Both the position numbers and the translations under genes were made by a program. From NCBI GenBank assembly GCA_016717225.1, contig JADKGB010000034.1, forward strand, positions 1-64,000: DNA of 64,000 nucleotides, written 5' to 3'. Positions 1 through 10,129 of this stretch are shown here, one piece after another (position 1 is the first letter of the stretch; every line of letters begins with the position of its first letter). The notes under the pieces were generated by a model. It was given only the letters and a program-made list of their open reading frames with translations, made no database searches and was not told where the DNA came from. Origin of the DNA: Flavobacteriales bacterium (GTDB lineage Bacteria > Bacteroidota > Bacteroidia > Flavobacteriales_F > PHOS-HE28).

Positions 1-219
1 TGCCTGAACATGTGGCGTTGCGTCTGTAGCCGTACCGTTCAAATTCACTGGAAGGCCAACAACGAAGCCGTCCACTTGCTCCTTTGCCGCATATTTCTTC
101 AGGTAGTCGATCAGGGCCTTTGTTTCAACGGTTTCCAGCGCGCTGGCAATGATCCGCAGAGGATCCGTTACCGCCAAGCCTGTGCGCTTGAGGCCGAAAT
201 CAATAGCGAGAACACGCAT
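1..219 (-). CDS. ruvX: RuvX/YqgF pre-16S rRNA nuclease, N-terminal part
   Basis: This is the first 73 residues of a YqgF/RuvX family protein; the rest lies before the window. The start MRVLAIDFGLKRTGLAVTD has the family's RNase H-fold first strand with the catalytic Asp in AIDFG and the following K-R-T-G-L-A. FVVGLPVNLNG matches the conserved second motif. In the family the enzyme trims pre-16S rRNA 5' ends and was earlier proposed as a Holliday junction resolvase. The ATG at 217-219 gives the expected short N-terminus. It is divergent from dapD. Confidence 0.9.
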   Translation of the reverse strand, partial: MRVLAIDFGLKRTGLAVTDPLRIIASALETVETKALIDYLKKYAAKEQVDGFVVGLPVNLNGTATDATPHVQA

Positions 220-348
220 AGATCTGAAGATCGGGAATGACTTTGGAATTTCGTCCAGGAATCAGAGAATGGAATGCAAAGCTCGCGAAGTGAGGGATCC
301 GGATTGAATGATCATCCGAATATCTGTTCCGGATGGCACTTTGCCCTT

Positions 349-1150
349 ATGCATGAGATGATCGAATTGGCTTGGGAGGACCGCAACCTGCTCCGCGATG
401 CGGATGTTGTGAGCCATATTGAAACGGTGATCGAGAAGTTGGATCGGGGCGAGACAGGGTGGCCGAACCTGTTGGCGATGGTGGAAGGTGAACGACTGGG
501 TGAAAAAAGCCGTGATCGTGTACTTCCCGATCCGCGATGCACCATCAAGCTCGGGCCTTTCGAGTTCACGACAAGATGAAACTGAAGCACGGCTACGCAC
601 GGCTCGGTGTGCGGGTGGTGCCTCATGCTGTGGCGCGATACGGTGCGTTCCTCGCACGTGGCGTGCATCCTGATGCCCAGCTACGTGAACATCGGTGCCT
701 ACGTGGACAGCGACACCATGGTGGACACTTGGGCCACGGTGGGCAGCTGCGCGCAGATCGGCAAGGGCGTTCACCTGAGCGGCGGCGTAGGCATCGGCGG
801 TGTGCTGGAACCTGTGCAGGCCGCACCGGTGATCATCGAAGACGGTGCGTTCATCGGTTCACGTGCTATCGTTGTGGAAGGCGTGCGTGTGGGCAAAGAG
901 GCGGTGCTCGGTGCGAACGTCGTACTCACGGCCAGTACCCGCATCATCGATGTCACGGGTTCTGAAACCAATCGAAATGAAAGGCTTCGTTCCGCCGCGC
1001 TCAGTGGTCATTCCGGGGTCCGTTCCGAAGAAATTCCCTGCGGGTGAATACGGTGTCCCCTGCGCACTGATCATTGGACAGCGTAAAGAGAGCACCGACA
1101 AAAAGACGTCGTTGAACGAAGCCTTGCGCGAGCACAACGTGGCCGTTTGA
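349..1150 (+). CDS. dapD: Tetrahydrodipicolinate N-succinyltransferase (frameshifted)
   Basis: The reading frame is broken, but the pieces taken in order give a near complete DapD: the helical N-terminus (ELAWEDRNLL), VNDWVKKAVIVYFPIRD, then the left-handed beta-helix hexapeptide part (MPSYVNIGAYVDSDTMVD, GGVGIGGVLEP) and a C-terminus ending in EALREHNVAV. The enzyme succinylates tetrahydrodipicolinate in lysine and diaminopimelate synthesis. Frame changes are needed near 450-490, 555, 660 and 960. Four shifts in an otherwise highly conserved essential gene point to consensus errors more than to decay. Its TGA overlaps the TTG start of the next gene by four bases. Confidence 0.88.
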
Positions 1151-2112
1151 AGAAGTTTCTGGTCATACAAACCGCCTTCCTCGGTGATGCTGTGCTTGCC
1201 ACGGCCTTGCTGGAGAAACTGCATGCGTTCTTCCCCGACGCCGCGATCGACCTTGTAGTTCGCAAAGGCAACGAAGGACTCTTCGAAGGTCATCCGTTCC
1301 TGAACAAGTTGTTCATCTGGGACAAGCGCACGAACAAGACCGGCAACCTCTTCAAGCTTATCAACGACTTACGGAAGACGCGCTATGATCACGTGATCAA
1401 TTGCCAGCGATTCTTCAGCACGGGTTTGATGACGGTGCTTGCGAAAGGAGATGAGAAGATAGGCTACGATAAGAACCCGATGGCCCCGTTTTTCACTCGA
1501 CTGGTGAACCACGTTATTGGTGATGGCAGGCATGAAGTGGACCGACTGAACGAACTGATCGACCACTTGACAGACAACTCACGGCCGCTGCCCAAGCTCT
1601 ATCCCGCAGAAACGACCTGCAAACCGCAGCGCGCCAGCTGGGCCAGTACGTGCGCATCGCCCCCACCTCGGTTTGGTTCACCAAACAATGGCCCGAAGCA
1701 AGTGGATCGAGCTGATCCGCCTGCTTCCTACGGATGTCCGTGTGTTCCTGCTCGGCGCACCCGGCGATGCCGAAGCCTGTTCACGTATCGCGCAACAAGC
1801 CGGACGTGGCGATGTGCTCGCGGGCAAACTCTCACTTCTCGGCACCGCGCATCTGATGCAGGGCGCCACGATGAACTATGTGAACGACAGCGCACCGCTG
1901 CACATCGCCTCCGCGATGAACGCACCCGTGACCGTAGTGTTCTGCAGCACGGTCCCGGCCTTCGGATTCGGGCCGCTGGGAGAACGGACGCGTGGTGGAG
2001 ACATCGGAGAAGCTCGATTGCCGGCCATGCGGATTGCATGGGCAAGGCTTGTCCGAAGGGGCACTTCAGATGTGCGTTGGGGATCGAAGTGGACCGGGTG
2101 ATGGAACGCTGA
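1147..2112 (+). CDS. Glycosyltransferase family 9, heptosyltransferase-like (frameshifted)
   Basis: The N-terminus MKKFLVIQTAFLGDAVLAT is the GT9 (WaaF/WaaC) opening, and later pieces give APTSVWFTKQWPEA, VFLLGAPGDAEACSRIA and the nucleotide-sugar binding stretch YVNDSAPLHIASAMNAPV. The family transfers ADP-heptose or related sugars onto lipopolysaccharide at the inner membrane. Reading through needs frame changes near 1610, 1700, 1985 and 2045; the last piece ends GHFRCALGIEVDRVMER at 2112. The TTG start overlaps the dapD stop, so the two are probably cotranscribed. The acceptor sugar cannot be told from sequence. Confidence 0.82.
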   Translation: MKKFLVIQTAFLGDAVLATALLEKLHAFFPDAAIDLVVRKGNEGLFEGHPFLNKLFIWDKRTNKTGNLFKLINDLRKTRYDHVINCQRFFSTGLMTVLAKGDEKIGYDKNPMAPFFTRLVNHVIGDGRHEVDRLNELIDHLTDNSRPLPKLYPAETTCKPQRASWASTCASPPPRFGSPNNGPKQVDRADPPASYGCPCVPARRTRRCRSLFTYRATSRTWRCARGQTLTSRHRASDAGRHDELCERQRTAAHRLRDERTRDRSVLQHGPGLRIRAAGRTDAWWRHRRSSIAGHADCMGKACPKGHFRCALGIEVDRVMER

Positions 2113-2202
2113 TACCGCTGATCGAGCGGATCAACGCTGATACGCTCAATGTTCCGCTGCTTCAGACCCGCGCTGATCATAAAGATCCGCGTCATCTGCG
2201 TT

Positions 2203-2634
2203 CTATTCGCCGATATCCTCGTTCCAGAGCTCCGGTTCCGCGGCGATGAACTCCTCCATCATCCGCACGCACTCCGGCAGGTCCAGATCGATCACCTCAA
2301 CGCCGTGACTTTCCATGAATTCACGCGCACCGGTGAACGTACGTGATTCCCCCACGATCACCTTCTTGATCTTGAACTGCACGATGGTGCCCGCGCACAT
2401 GTAGCACGGCATTAGCGTGGAATAGATCACTGTGCCCTTGTAACTGCCGATGCGGCCCGCGTTGTTCAGGCAATCCATCTCGCCGTGGAGGATCGGGTTC
2501 TTCTCCTGCACGCGCTTGTTGTGGCCGCGCGCAATGACCTTGCCGTCGCGCACAAGCACGGAACCGATGGGGATGCCACCCTGTGATCGGCCCAAGCGAG
2601 CTTCGGCGATAGCGGCTTGCATGAACTCATCCAT
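2203..2634 (-). CDS. Cytosine deaminase-like nucleoside deaminase
   Basis: This 143-residue protein has the zinc deaminase motifs HGEMDC (His ligand and catalytic Glu) and PCYMC (Cys ligands). The overall pattern, GIPIGSVLVRDGKVIARGHN near the start and ELWNEDIGE at the end, follows the fungal Fcy1-type cytosine deaminases more closely than TadA or CDA. It would convert cytosine to uracil, feeding the pyrimidine catabolic genes 3-22 kb further along on the same strand. I start it at the ATG at 2632-2634 (MDEFMQAAI) because the upstream extension looks non-coding and a promoter octamer sits four bases before this ATG. Substrate is inferred. Confidence 0.8.
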   Translation of the reverse strand: MDEFMQAAIAEARLGRSQGGIPIGSVLVRDGKVIARGHNKRVQEKNPILHGEMDCLNNAGRIGSYKGTVIYSTLMPCYMCAGTIVQFKIKKVIVGESRTFTGAREFMESHGVEVIDLDLPECVRMMEEFIAAEPELWNEDIGE

Positions 2635-2638
2635 AGAC

Positions 2639-2646
2639 CGAATGTA
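2639..2646 (-). promoter_or_regulatory. Bacteroidota -7 element for the deaminase gene
   Basis: The minus strand reads TACATTCG, a TAnnTTTG-type octamer with one change. It ends four bases before the deaminase ATG, a spacing that would place transcription at or next to the start codon. Confidence 0.45.
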
Positions 2647-2691
2647 TCGCAGCACCCGATCGCTTCCCACCGCTTTGCGTTCCATTTCCCG

Positions 2692-2699
2692 TACGTTTG
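2692..2699 (+). promoter_or_regulatory. Bacteroidota -7 element for the VCBS-repeat gene
   Basis: TACGTTTG matches TAnnTTTG exactly and ends four bases before the ATG at 2704. It is divergent from the deaminase octamer 45 bases away, so the two genes would share a short divergent promoter region. Confidence 0.5.
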
Positions 2700-2703
2700 A
2701 ACG

Positions 2704-5125
2704 ATGCGTATTACGATCACCCTCTTGCTGTCCATAGGCTGCTTGTTGCATTCGCATGCACAATCGACCCTGGTCCATGTGGTGAATTGGGATGCGACAA
2801 CGGGCCTGTTTCCGTTCGACGTGGATGAGGATGGCGACATGGACATCCTGGTGAACGATGAAGCCGATGCCGTGCTCTGGTACGAGAACGAAGGAGGCGG
2901 CTCCTTCAGTGCATGGGACACGCTGTTCGCCGAATACTCCATGGATGACGGCCTGGTTGCGATCACCTAGACGGAGATGGTGATCTGGACCTGGTGAACT
3001 TCACGTTCGAGGTGCAGCACCGCCTAAATGCACAACAGTTCCAATGGGATTATTCGAGCGACCTCCTGACCAGCGAACGGTTGTACAACGAACATTTCGC
3101 TGATATCGATGGGGATGGGGATTTGGACGCTCTCACATTCCTTTTCAGTGGGATCCGCACGGGTGTGAATGATGGTTCAGGCCATTTTTCCTCCGTTGAC
3201 CAATTCAACCCACCGGGTCTCACCAACGCCTATAGCGGCGCGTTCGCGGATGCTGATAATGATGGGGATGCCGACGTGCTGATGGGACTCAGCAACCGGA
3301 TCGTTTGGTATCGCAATGATGGTACCGGGACCTTCGGAGCCATGGATACCATCGCCCTCGACTATGGCACCCACCGACGCATCATAGGCAAGGACTTCAA
3401 TGCGGATGGGCTTCTGGATGTGCTCTACTCCGCGCAGCCGAACACCAGTTCCAGTTTTCTACATGTCGTGTTCGGTACTGGTGGTGGTGAGTTCTCCGAG
3501 CCGTACAGCCTGTCCGACGATCTCGGCTATTACCTCGGCATCGATGTGGCCGACTTCGACGGCAACGGCTTCCAGGATATCCTGGTAAGCGCGAAACCCG
3601 ATGGCTTGTTTCCTTCGGCACCGGTCCGGGTCATCGGTCTGGCCTCACCCTTCTTTCCCCTCCACGGCACGACCATTGAGCACCGTGGCCTGGGTCGACA
3701 TGGATGATGATGCTGACCTGGACGTGTTGGCGGGCGGCTACTCTGATCTGTTCTGGACAGTGAACGATGGCAACGGTGGGTTCAACCCGACCGTAGAACC
3801 CATTCAACTTGGAAGCGGTCTGGGCACCATCACCCAGGGTTGCGTGATCGCCGACATGGACCTGGACGGGAGCCGCGATCTGGTGGAGTTCACCGCACAT
3901 CCTGAACATCGTGTCCATTGGTTCCCGAACAACGGAACACCGAGCCTGGGGAACGGCCGCATCCTGTTCGCCGGCGATACCAACCAGACAGAGATGCTCT
4001 GCCTGGACCTGGATCTTGATGGCGATTCCGACCTGGTATACATGGACCATTGGGGCGACCGCCTCCGATGGGCGGAGAACATCGGTTCCCCGCTGTTCGG
4101 AACACCACAGACGATCGCGATCCTCAACAACGCGCTGTACCTGCATGCTGCGGATGTGAATGCAGATGGCCTGGCTGATCTTCTCGTTTCAGGAGGCATT
4201 GCCGATCAGACCGTGAAATGCTGGATCAACACCGGTGGAGCCTTTACGGGACCCATGTTGGTCGCCGATGCCGGTAACCAGCCTCGGGGCACGCGCACCG
4301 GGCCGTGATCTCGATGGTGACGCTGACCTCATCGTGGCGAAAGCGAACGGCCAGACGAAGGTCTTCTGGTGGGCCAACGATGGGAACGGTGCCTTTCCCG
4401 GTCCCGTGAACACGCTCAGCACGGCTTCACTGGTCGAATTCCTTCTTAACGATGTCGATGCCGATGGTGATCAGGATATCATCGCCTTGATGGGCTCACC
4501 ACTGGATGGCAAGGTCGCGCTGCTGCTCGATCAAGGGAATGCCGTCTTCGCGGAACCACAGTACTTGGTGCAAGACCTTATCTACTTCCATTCCCTGCGC
4601 GCGGACGATGTGGATATGGACGGCGATGCGGACATCGCTTACGTAACAGACGACCAGGTCGGACTGATCATCAATGCAGGTGGGGGCGGGTTCCTGACCG
4701 CTACAACACTCACGAATGGACCTGGCCGGTACTCATGCATGACCATGGGGGATCTTGATGGTGATGGTGCCGCTGATATCGCGTTGGGCTCGGCCGAGGA
4801 AGGGTACCTGGCGTGGCTCGCTTCGGAACAATTGGCGCTATCAGCACCACCGGCTACGATCGCGTCTTTGACCGGAACACTTCGCATTGTCCCCAACCCC
4901 GCAAGCGACCGCGCTCAGATACCCGTCGACGTCAAAGGCGATATGACTCTTCGCATCTGCGACCTGTCAGGACGCACGATGTGGCGGATGGATCGGAAGA
5001 GCTCCGCTTCGAACACTGCGTTCGAAAGCGTGGACGTGAGCGATTGGCCTGCAGGCTCCTATTTCCTCACCATCATGCCGGAACAAGGAAATCCGACCTC
5101 GGCGAAGCTGATCGTGGCCCGCTGA
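2704..5125 (+). CDS. Secreted VCBS/FG-GAP repeat protein with T9SS tail (frameshifted)
   Basis: A signal peptide (ITLLLSIGCLLHSHAQ) is followed by about 700 residues of repeated calcium-binding-like units with D-x-D-x-D-G cores, such as DVDEDGDMDIL, DIDGDGDLDAL, DADNDGDADVL and DMDLDGSRDLV. This is the VCBS/FG-GAP beta-propeller type. The end, IVPNPASDRAQI through DLSGRTMW to WPAGSYFLTI, is a type A T9SS C-terminal sorting domain, so the protein is expected to be exported and attached to the surface. Frame changes are needed near 2960, 3650-3690 and 4290, each at a point where the repeat continues in the next frame. No enzymatic domain is visible. Confidence 0.85.
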
Positions 5126-5158
5126 GCAGACTCGATCAATAGGGCAAGTCCTGCTATT

Positions 5159-6507
5159 TCATCCCTTGTAGTGCCTCGGCTTCTTCTTCGCCAACGCTTC
5201 CGCAGGCTCCGGCACCCAATGGTGCAGCCCACCCGCCAGTTCATCATCGAAGGTTTTCGGGATATTCCCTGCAGCCGTGCGTTCGCCCCAAGTCAGGTGC
5301 TCCTTGCCATCATCACGGCGCTCCATGGTGATGCAATCCTCCACTGGGCAAACGAGCGAGCAGAGGTTGCAGCCCACGCAATTCTCATCGATGATGCTCG
5401 GGATACGGTTCGTAGGGTCGCTGGATAGTGCGATGGCCTGGTGCGCGCCGTCCTCGCAGGCAGTGTAACAAAGCTGGCAGCCGATGCACTTGTCCTCGTT
5501 GATGCTGGCAACGACCTTGTACTTCAGGTTGAGGTCCTCCCAGTGCAGGATGTTCGGTAGCGCCTTGCCACGGAAGTCCTCGATGGTCTTGAATCCTTTT
5601 CGTCCATGTAGCGTTCCAGGCCGGGCAGCATTTCACGGATGATGCCGAACCCGAAGTGCATCACAGCGGTGCACACCTGCACGGAGGTCGCGCCGAGCAG
5701 GATGAATTCCACAGCATCGCGCCAGTTCTCCACACCACCGATGCCGCTGATGGGCAGGTTCACGTCGGGATGCTGCGCACAGTTCTTCACCATGTTCAAC
5801 GCAATGGGCTTCACCGCCGGGCCGCAGTAGCCGCCGTTGGTGCTCTTGCCGTCCACGATCGGGTACGGAACGAACCGATCGATGTCCACGCCCACGATGC
5901 TCTGGATCGTGTTGATCAACGAGATCGCATCAGCGCCACCGGCACGCGCAGCCCGCGCCGGACGCGTGATGTCCGAGATGTTCGGCGTGAGCTTCACGAT
6001 CACCGGCACCTTCGCCACCTCCTTCACCCACTCTACGATCATCTGCAGCACCTTGGGCTCCTGCCCCACCGCGCTGCCCATACCGCGCTCGCACATGCCG
6101 TGCGGGCAACCGAAGTTCAGCTCGATGCCATCGGCGCCGGCGTTCTCCACATCGCGCACGATCTGGTGCCACTCCTCCTTCGTCTCCACCATCAGCGAAG
6201 CGATCACCGCATGGTCCGGGAAACGCTTCTTCACTTCGCTGATCTCGCGCAGGTTGTCCTTCAGCGGCCGATCGGTGATGAGCTCGATGTTGTTGAAGCC
6301 CACCATGCGCTTGTCGCGGTAGTTCACAGCGCCGTAGCGACTGCTCACGTTCACCACCGGCACGCCGAGGGTCTTCCATACGGCACCGCCCCAGCCCGCA
6401 TCGAAGGCTTTCATGATCTGGTAGCCGGAATTGGTCGGCGGCGCTGAGGCCAGCCAGAAAGGGTTCGGGCTTTTGATGCCGGCGAGATTGGTCCTTAAGT
6501 CTGCCAT
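5159..6507 (-). CDS. preA: NAD-dependent dihydropyrimidine dehydrogenase subunit PreA (frameshifted)
   Basis: The first 300 residues form a dihydroorotate dehydrogenase-like FMN barrel (SPNPFWLASAPPTNSGYQI, ELNFGCPHGMCERGMG, PVIVKLTPNISDI, ISGIGGVENWRDAVEFILLG). The C-terminus has two 4Fe-4S clusters, CIGCQLCYTACEDGAHQ and CVGCNLCSLVCPVEDC. This is the catalytic subunit that reduces uracil and thymine. A one-base loss near 5597 splits the frame between MDEKD and the GFKTIEDFRGKALPNILHW region; restoring one G joins them. PreT, the electron-entry subunit, is encoded 1.1 kb upstream on the same strand with a peptidase gene between. Confidence 0.92.
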
Positions 6508-6567
6508 GTTGATCAGTGTTCGGTCACATTTCCATTCGATCTGCGCAAAGCAAGGTGCATCGGCTTC

Positions 6568-7575
6568 TCATAGCTCGTTCAACCATGCGGTAGCACGTAT
6601 GATCGCCTTGTCCACATTCAACTCCTGGCCTGGAACGAACTCAAAGTTCTCGTCCACATCCACGAAGTCCGTATACACCTTGCCATTTCGATCTTTATAG
6701 ACGCTGGTGGAGACCATCAGCGCAGCGCTCTCGCCCAACGGCGTCCAATCGTTCGCGGTGGTCAATCCACCTGTCGGCTCTCCGAAGAAGCGCGTGCTTT
6801 CCCGGCCCTTGAACACAACGGCCACTACCTCGCCCGAACTTACCGTGTACATGCTGGTAAGGACCGCCACCTTCGGCAACGCCCCAGGCACTTGATCATT
6901 CGGTAAGGCAACGGAATAGTCGTCGTAGAAGAAATCCCCATTCATGACTTTCCAAACACCGCTCTCGGTCTCCGTAAGGCCTGAGGTCCCCCCGACCATG
7001 CCGTCACCGATCACCGTCGCGAGGCCTTCCACCATGGGGAACATGTTGCCACCACCATCGTATCTCAGGTCGATGATCCAATTCTCGGCACCTTTCCGCT
7101 GCAACTCCTGGATCGGATCCTGAATGGCCTTGGACATGGCCACGTTATCACCCATCGGTAGGCCAACGATCCTGACATATCCCGTCCGCTCGCCGATCAA
7201 CTGTGCTAGGAACGTGAACTCCTGGCCACTTTGGATCCTGTTGTAGATCTCCGGGTTGAACAATTTCAAGTGCTCTTTCGGCTCGCCATAGAAGTAGGCG
7301 AGCTGTTCGTTGCGGTGCATCAGGCGCGCATGCTCATCTCCCAAGGCGGCGAACAGGTGCTTGACGGCAGGCCCCAACTTCCGAATGGAATCAGCATCAG
7401 CAGCCAGCTGATGGACTTCAGCACGCAACGATGGCCAGTCCACCTTGTTCCGATAGAGCGATGCCCGCTCCGTATGGGCGACCACCGAATCCAGCACCGC
7501 TTTGACCTCCGGCGACTTCTGCCCCCGAGCCGTCGCGGCCCAGAGCAGTAGAAGCAGAAGTGGGAACTTGTTCAT
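6568..7575 (-). CDS. S41 family peptidase, exported
   Basis: A signal peptide (MNKFPLLLLLLWAATARGQ) starts at the ATG at 7573-7575. The C-terminal half has the S41 (C-terminal processing/tricorn core) fold: WIIDLRYDGGGNMFPMVE, the nucleophile region VLTSMYTVSSGEVVAVVF with the catalytic Ser after the S-S, and GEPTGGLTTAN. No PDZ domain is obvious. The likely place of action is the periplasm or cell surface. It lies between preA and preT on the same strand, so it may be cotranscribed, but nothing ties its function to pyrimidines. Substrate unknown. Confidence 0.83.
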   Translation of the reverse strand: MNKFPLLLLLLWAATARGQKSPEVKAVLDSVVAHTERASLYRNKVDWPSLRAEVHQLAADADSIRKLGPAVKHLFAALGDEHARLMHRNEQLAYFYGEPKEHLKLFNPEIYNRIQSGQEFTFLAQLIGERTGYVRIVGLPMGDNVAMSKAIQDPIQELQRKGAENWIIDLRYDGGGNMFPMVEGLATVIGDGMVGGTSGLTETESGVWKVMNGDFFYDDYSVALPNDQVPGALPKVAVLTSMYTVSSGEVVAVVFKGRESTRFFGEPTGGLTTANDWTPLGESAALMVSTSVYKDRNGKVYTDFVDVDENFEFVPGQELNVDKAIIRATAWLNEL

Positions 7576-7607
7576 AGGCTTGGTGCAATAGATCACATCG
7601 TCGATCC

Positions 7608-8969
7608 CTATTTCGATGATCGGTCAGGTGCGTTCAAATACGCGTGGATACCGTGTGCTGCCTTCTTCGCTTCCGCCGCTGCGTTCACCACTTCCACCCC
7701 ACCGTTCACCGCATCTCCGGCAGCGAAGTACTTCGGGTTGTTGGTCTGGTAGTTCTCGTTCACTACGATGCGACCGCGGTTGTCGAGGATGCGGCCCTTC
7801 TTGTCCAGCGCTATACCGGCGATCTGCTCCAATAGGTCCACTTGCTTGCCTTGACCAGTACCCAGCAGAACCATATCGCAAGGCTCAATGAACTCGCTGC
7901 CGGGGATCGCTTCGATCTTGCCGTAGGCCGCTTTGTTCCGGATGAACTTCACACCGGTCACGGCGCCATTGCCCATGACTTCCACCGGCGTCACATTGAA
8001 CAGCGCTTTCGAGCCGCTCTTCTTCGCCAAGTCGAACTCGAACGAGTAGGCCCCCATCTCCTCAGGCCCGCGACGGTAAGCGATGATCACGCTTTCCGCG
8101 CCCATGCGGCAGCTCTCGCTCGCGGCATCCATCGCGGTGTTGCCACCACCGAGTACGATCACTTTGTTACCGACCAGTGTTGCGTGATGCTTGTTCCGTA
8201 GTACTTCCACGAACTCCAGCGCGCCCAACACGCCATTCTTGTCCTCACCGGGAATGCCCAGCGCTGATGTGCCGCCCAGACCGATGCCGATGAAGACCGC
8301 ATCGTAGTCCTTCTCCAATCGTTCGAAGTCGGCGCGACCCGTCACTGGTTTCTTGTAATGCACGTTGAAGCCGAACTGGTCCTGCAGATAGGCAACCTCA
8401 TCCACGGCCTCCTCGTTGGTGAGCTTGTAGGGAGCCACACCATACACGCACAGTCCGCTGGGCTTCTCGCGGGCTTCGTAGATGTCCACCCCGTGCCCGA
8501 GCATCCGCAATTCGCAGGCTGCTGCGATCCCCGCAGGCCCCGCGCCGATCACCGCGACCTTCTTGCCTGTAGGCTTGCCGGTGATGAAGAGCTTCTTCTT
8601 CGCGCGGATCACCTTGTCGGTGGCGTGTGCCTGCAAGCGACCGATCTCGATGGGCTTCACGTCGCTGTGGTTGTACACGCAGGCCCCTTCGCAGAGTTCC
8701 TCCGTGGGGCACACATTCCCGCAGGCGTGGCCCATCCAGTTGCTCTCGTAGATCGTCTTCGCGGCGCCGTCCTTGTTGCCGTCGTTGATCTGGCGGATGA
8801 AGTTGGGGATGTCGATGCCCGTGGGACATGCGTTGATGCACGGAGCATCGTAACAGTAAAGGCAGCGAGAGCTTTCGTAGTACGCCTCCGTGTCCGTCAT
8901 CAACGGTTTCTTCGGGTGGAAGTTCTTCGCGAACTCCTGCTCGGTGGTAGGTTTCTTGTATTCTGCCAT
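7608..8969 (-). CDS. preT: Dihydropyrimidine dehydrogenase subunit PreT / GltD-like oxidoreductase
   Basis: At 453 residues this has the layout of PreT and the glutamate synthase small subunit. An N-terminal Fe-S region (CLYCYDAPCINACPTGIDIP and GNVCPTEELCEGACV) is followed by an FAD-binding GAGPAGIAAACELR and an NAD(P)-binding VLGGGNTAMDAA. It would pass electrons from NAD(P)H to PreA. The pairing with preA and with later pathway genes argues for PreT over GltD. The frame is intact, unlike preA. Confidence 0.87.
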   Translation of the reverse strand: MAEYKKPTTEQEFAKNFHPKKPLMTDTEAYYESSRCLYCYDAPCINACPTGIDIPNFIRQINDGNKDGAAKTIYESNWMGHACGNVCPTEELCEGACVYNHSDVKPIEIGRLQAHATDKVIRAKKKLFITGKPTGKKVAVIGAGPAGIAAACELRMLGHGVDIYEAREKPSGLCVYGVAPYKLTNEEAVDEVAYLQDQFGFNVHYKKPVTGRADFERLEKDYDAVFIGIGLGGTSALGIPGEDKNGVLGALEFVEVLRNKHHATLVGNKVIVLGGGNTAMDAASESCRMGAESVIIAYRRGPEEMGAYSFEFDLAKKSGSKALFNVTPVEVMGNGAVTGVKFIRNKAAYGKIEAIPGSEFIEPCDMVLLGTGQGKQVDLLEQIAGIALDKKGRILDNRGRIVVNENYQTNNPKYFAAGDAVNGGVEVVNAAAEAKKAAHGIHAYLNAPDRSSK

Positions 8970-8984
8970 TTGATCCTATGCTTC

Positions 8985-9070
8985 AGGCCTCAAGCCACAG
9001 GCCCCAGGCTCATCCGTGTTTCCGTTCGTTGATCTGCGATGCCTAAGCCTGTGGCCTGCAGCTTGAGGCT
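8985..9070. repeat. Imperfect inverted repeat between preT and the amidohydrolase gene
   Basis: A 25-base arm (8985-9009, containing CCTCAAGCCACAGGC) is mirrored by 9046-9070 (containing CCTGTGGCCTGCAGCTTGAG) with about four mismatches and a loop of some 35 bases. It lies directly before the preT ATG and after the stop of the upstream gene. It could be an intergenic palindromic element, an attenuator or a weak terminator; no T-run follows either arm. Confidence 0.55.
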
Positions 9071-9097
9071 TGCGGCGCGCGGCGGGCATCGCGTGTG

Positions 9098-9964
9098 TTA
9101 AAGCTCGACGATCTTGCCATACGTCTCCGGCCTTCTATCCCGGAAGAACTGCCAGACGCTCCGCACCTCCTCGATCATGTCCAAGTCGAACTCGGCAACG
9201 AGCAGTTCATCATTGTCGCGCGAGGCTTGTGCGAAGATCTGGCCGCGCGGATCCACGAAGTAGGACTGGCCGTAGAACTTGCCGAGGTTCCAGGGCTTCT
9301 CCTCGCCCACGCGATTGATGCAACCCATGAAGTAGCCGTTCGCCGCCGCGTGCGCGGGTTGCTCCAGCTTCCAGAGGTACTCGCTTAGACCAGCCACAGT
9401 AGCGCTCGGGTTGTAGACGATCTCCGCGCCGTTGAGACCGAGGCAGCGCGCGCCGTCGGGGAAATGGCGATCATAGCAGATGTACACGCCCACCTTGGCA
9501 TACTTCGTCTGGAACACCGGATAACCGAGGTTGCCGGGCTTGAAGAAGAACTTCTCCCAGAAGCCGCTCGTGTGCGGGATATGGTTCTTGCGGTACTTGC
9601 CGAGGTAGGCGCCATCCGCGTCGATCACCGCAGCGGTGTTGTACAGCACGCCCGCCTGCTCCTTCTCGTAGATCGGCACGATGATCACCATGTTGTACTT
9701 CTTCGCGTACGTGGCCATCAACTCCGTGGTGGGGCCGGGCACGCTTTCCGCGCTCTCGTACCACTTGCGGTCCTGGCCCGGACAGAAGTAGGGCGTGTTG
9801 AAGATCTCCTGCAGGCAGAGGATCTGCACCCCTTGTTGCCCGGCCTTCTCGATGAACGGGATGTGCTTGTGCACCATCGCGTCGATGATCTCCGGTATGG
9901 TGCCTTCGCCCTCCGTCTTCGGAAGGCTCATCTGGATAAGGCCGCTCTTGATCTTGCGTGGCAT
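9098..9964 (-). CDS. N-carbamoyl-beta-alanine amidohydrolase (beta-ureidopropionase)
   Basis: This 288-residue nitrilase-superfamily protein has the Glu-Lys-Cys triad in ILCLQEIFNTPYF, LGKYRKNHIPH and VGVYICYDRHFPDGAR. The close packing of these motifs follows N-carbamoyl-beta-alanine and N-carbamoylputrescine amidohydrolases. With dihydropyrimidinase and PreAT nearby, the third step of uracil breakdown (carbamoyl-beta-alanine to beta-alanine, CO2 and NH3) is the likely role. The start is the ATG at 9962-9964 (MPRKIKSGLIQMSL); the longer upstream frame has no family match. Confidence 0.87.
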   Translation of the reverse strand: MPRKIKSGLIQMSLPKTEGEGTIPEIIDAMVHKHIPFIEKAGQQGVQILCLQEIFNTPYFCPGQDRKWYESAESVPGPTTELMATYAKKYNMVIIVPIYEKEQAGVLYNTAAVIDADGAYLGKYRKNHIPHTSGFWEKFFFKPGNLGYPVFQTKYAKVGVYICYDRHFPDGARCLGLNGAEIVYNPSATVAGLSEYLWKLEQPAHAAANGYFMGCINRVGEEKPWNLGKFYGQSYFVDPRGQIFAQASRDNDELLVAEFDLDMIEEVRSVWQFFRDRRPETYGKIVEL

Positions 9965-10129
9965 TGTTGAATGCGTTGTCTGGTGTCTGTTGTCGGTTCT
10001 CCGGCCGCACGGCCTGCGCGCGTGGACGTTCGCCAATGTAACCACCGACAGGATCACCACGCTCATCGAACGAGGTACTTCCCGATATTCGTTCACCATG
10101 GCCACCAAAGAAAGCCCATACGCAAGTCA

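Noticed and set aside
349..1150. Calling dapD a pseudogene
   Set aside because: Every conserved segment is present and only single-base shifts break it, while neighbouring genes show the same fault, so sequence error is the simpler reading.
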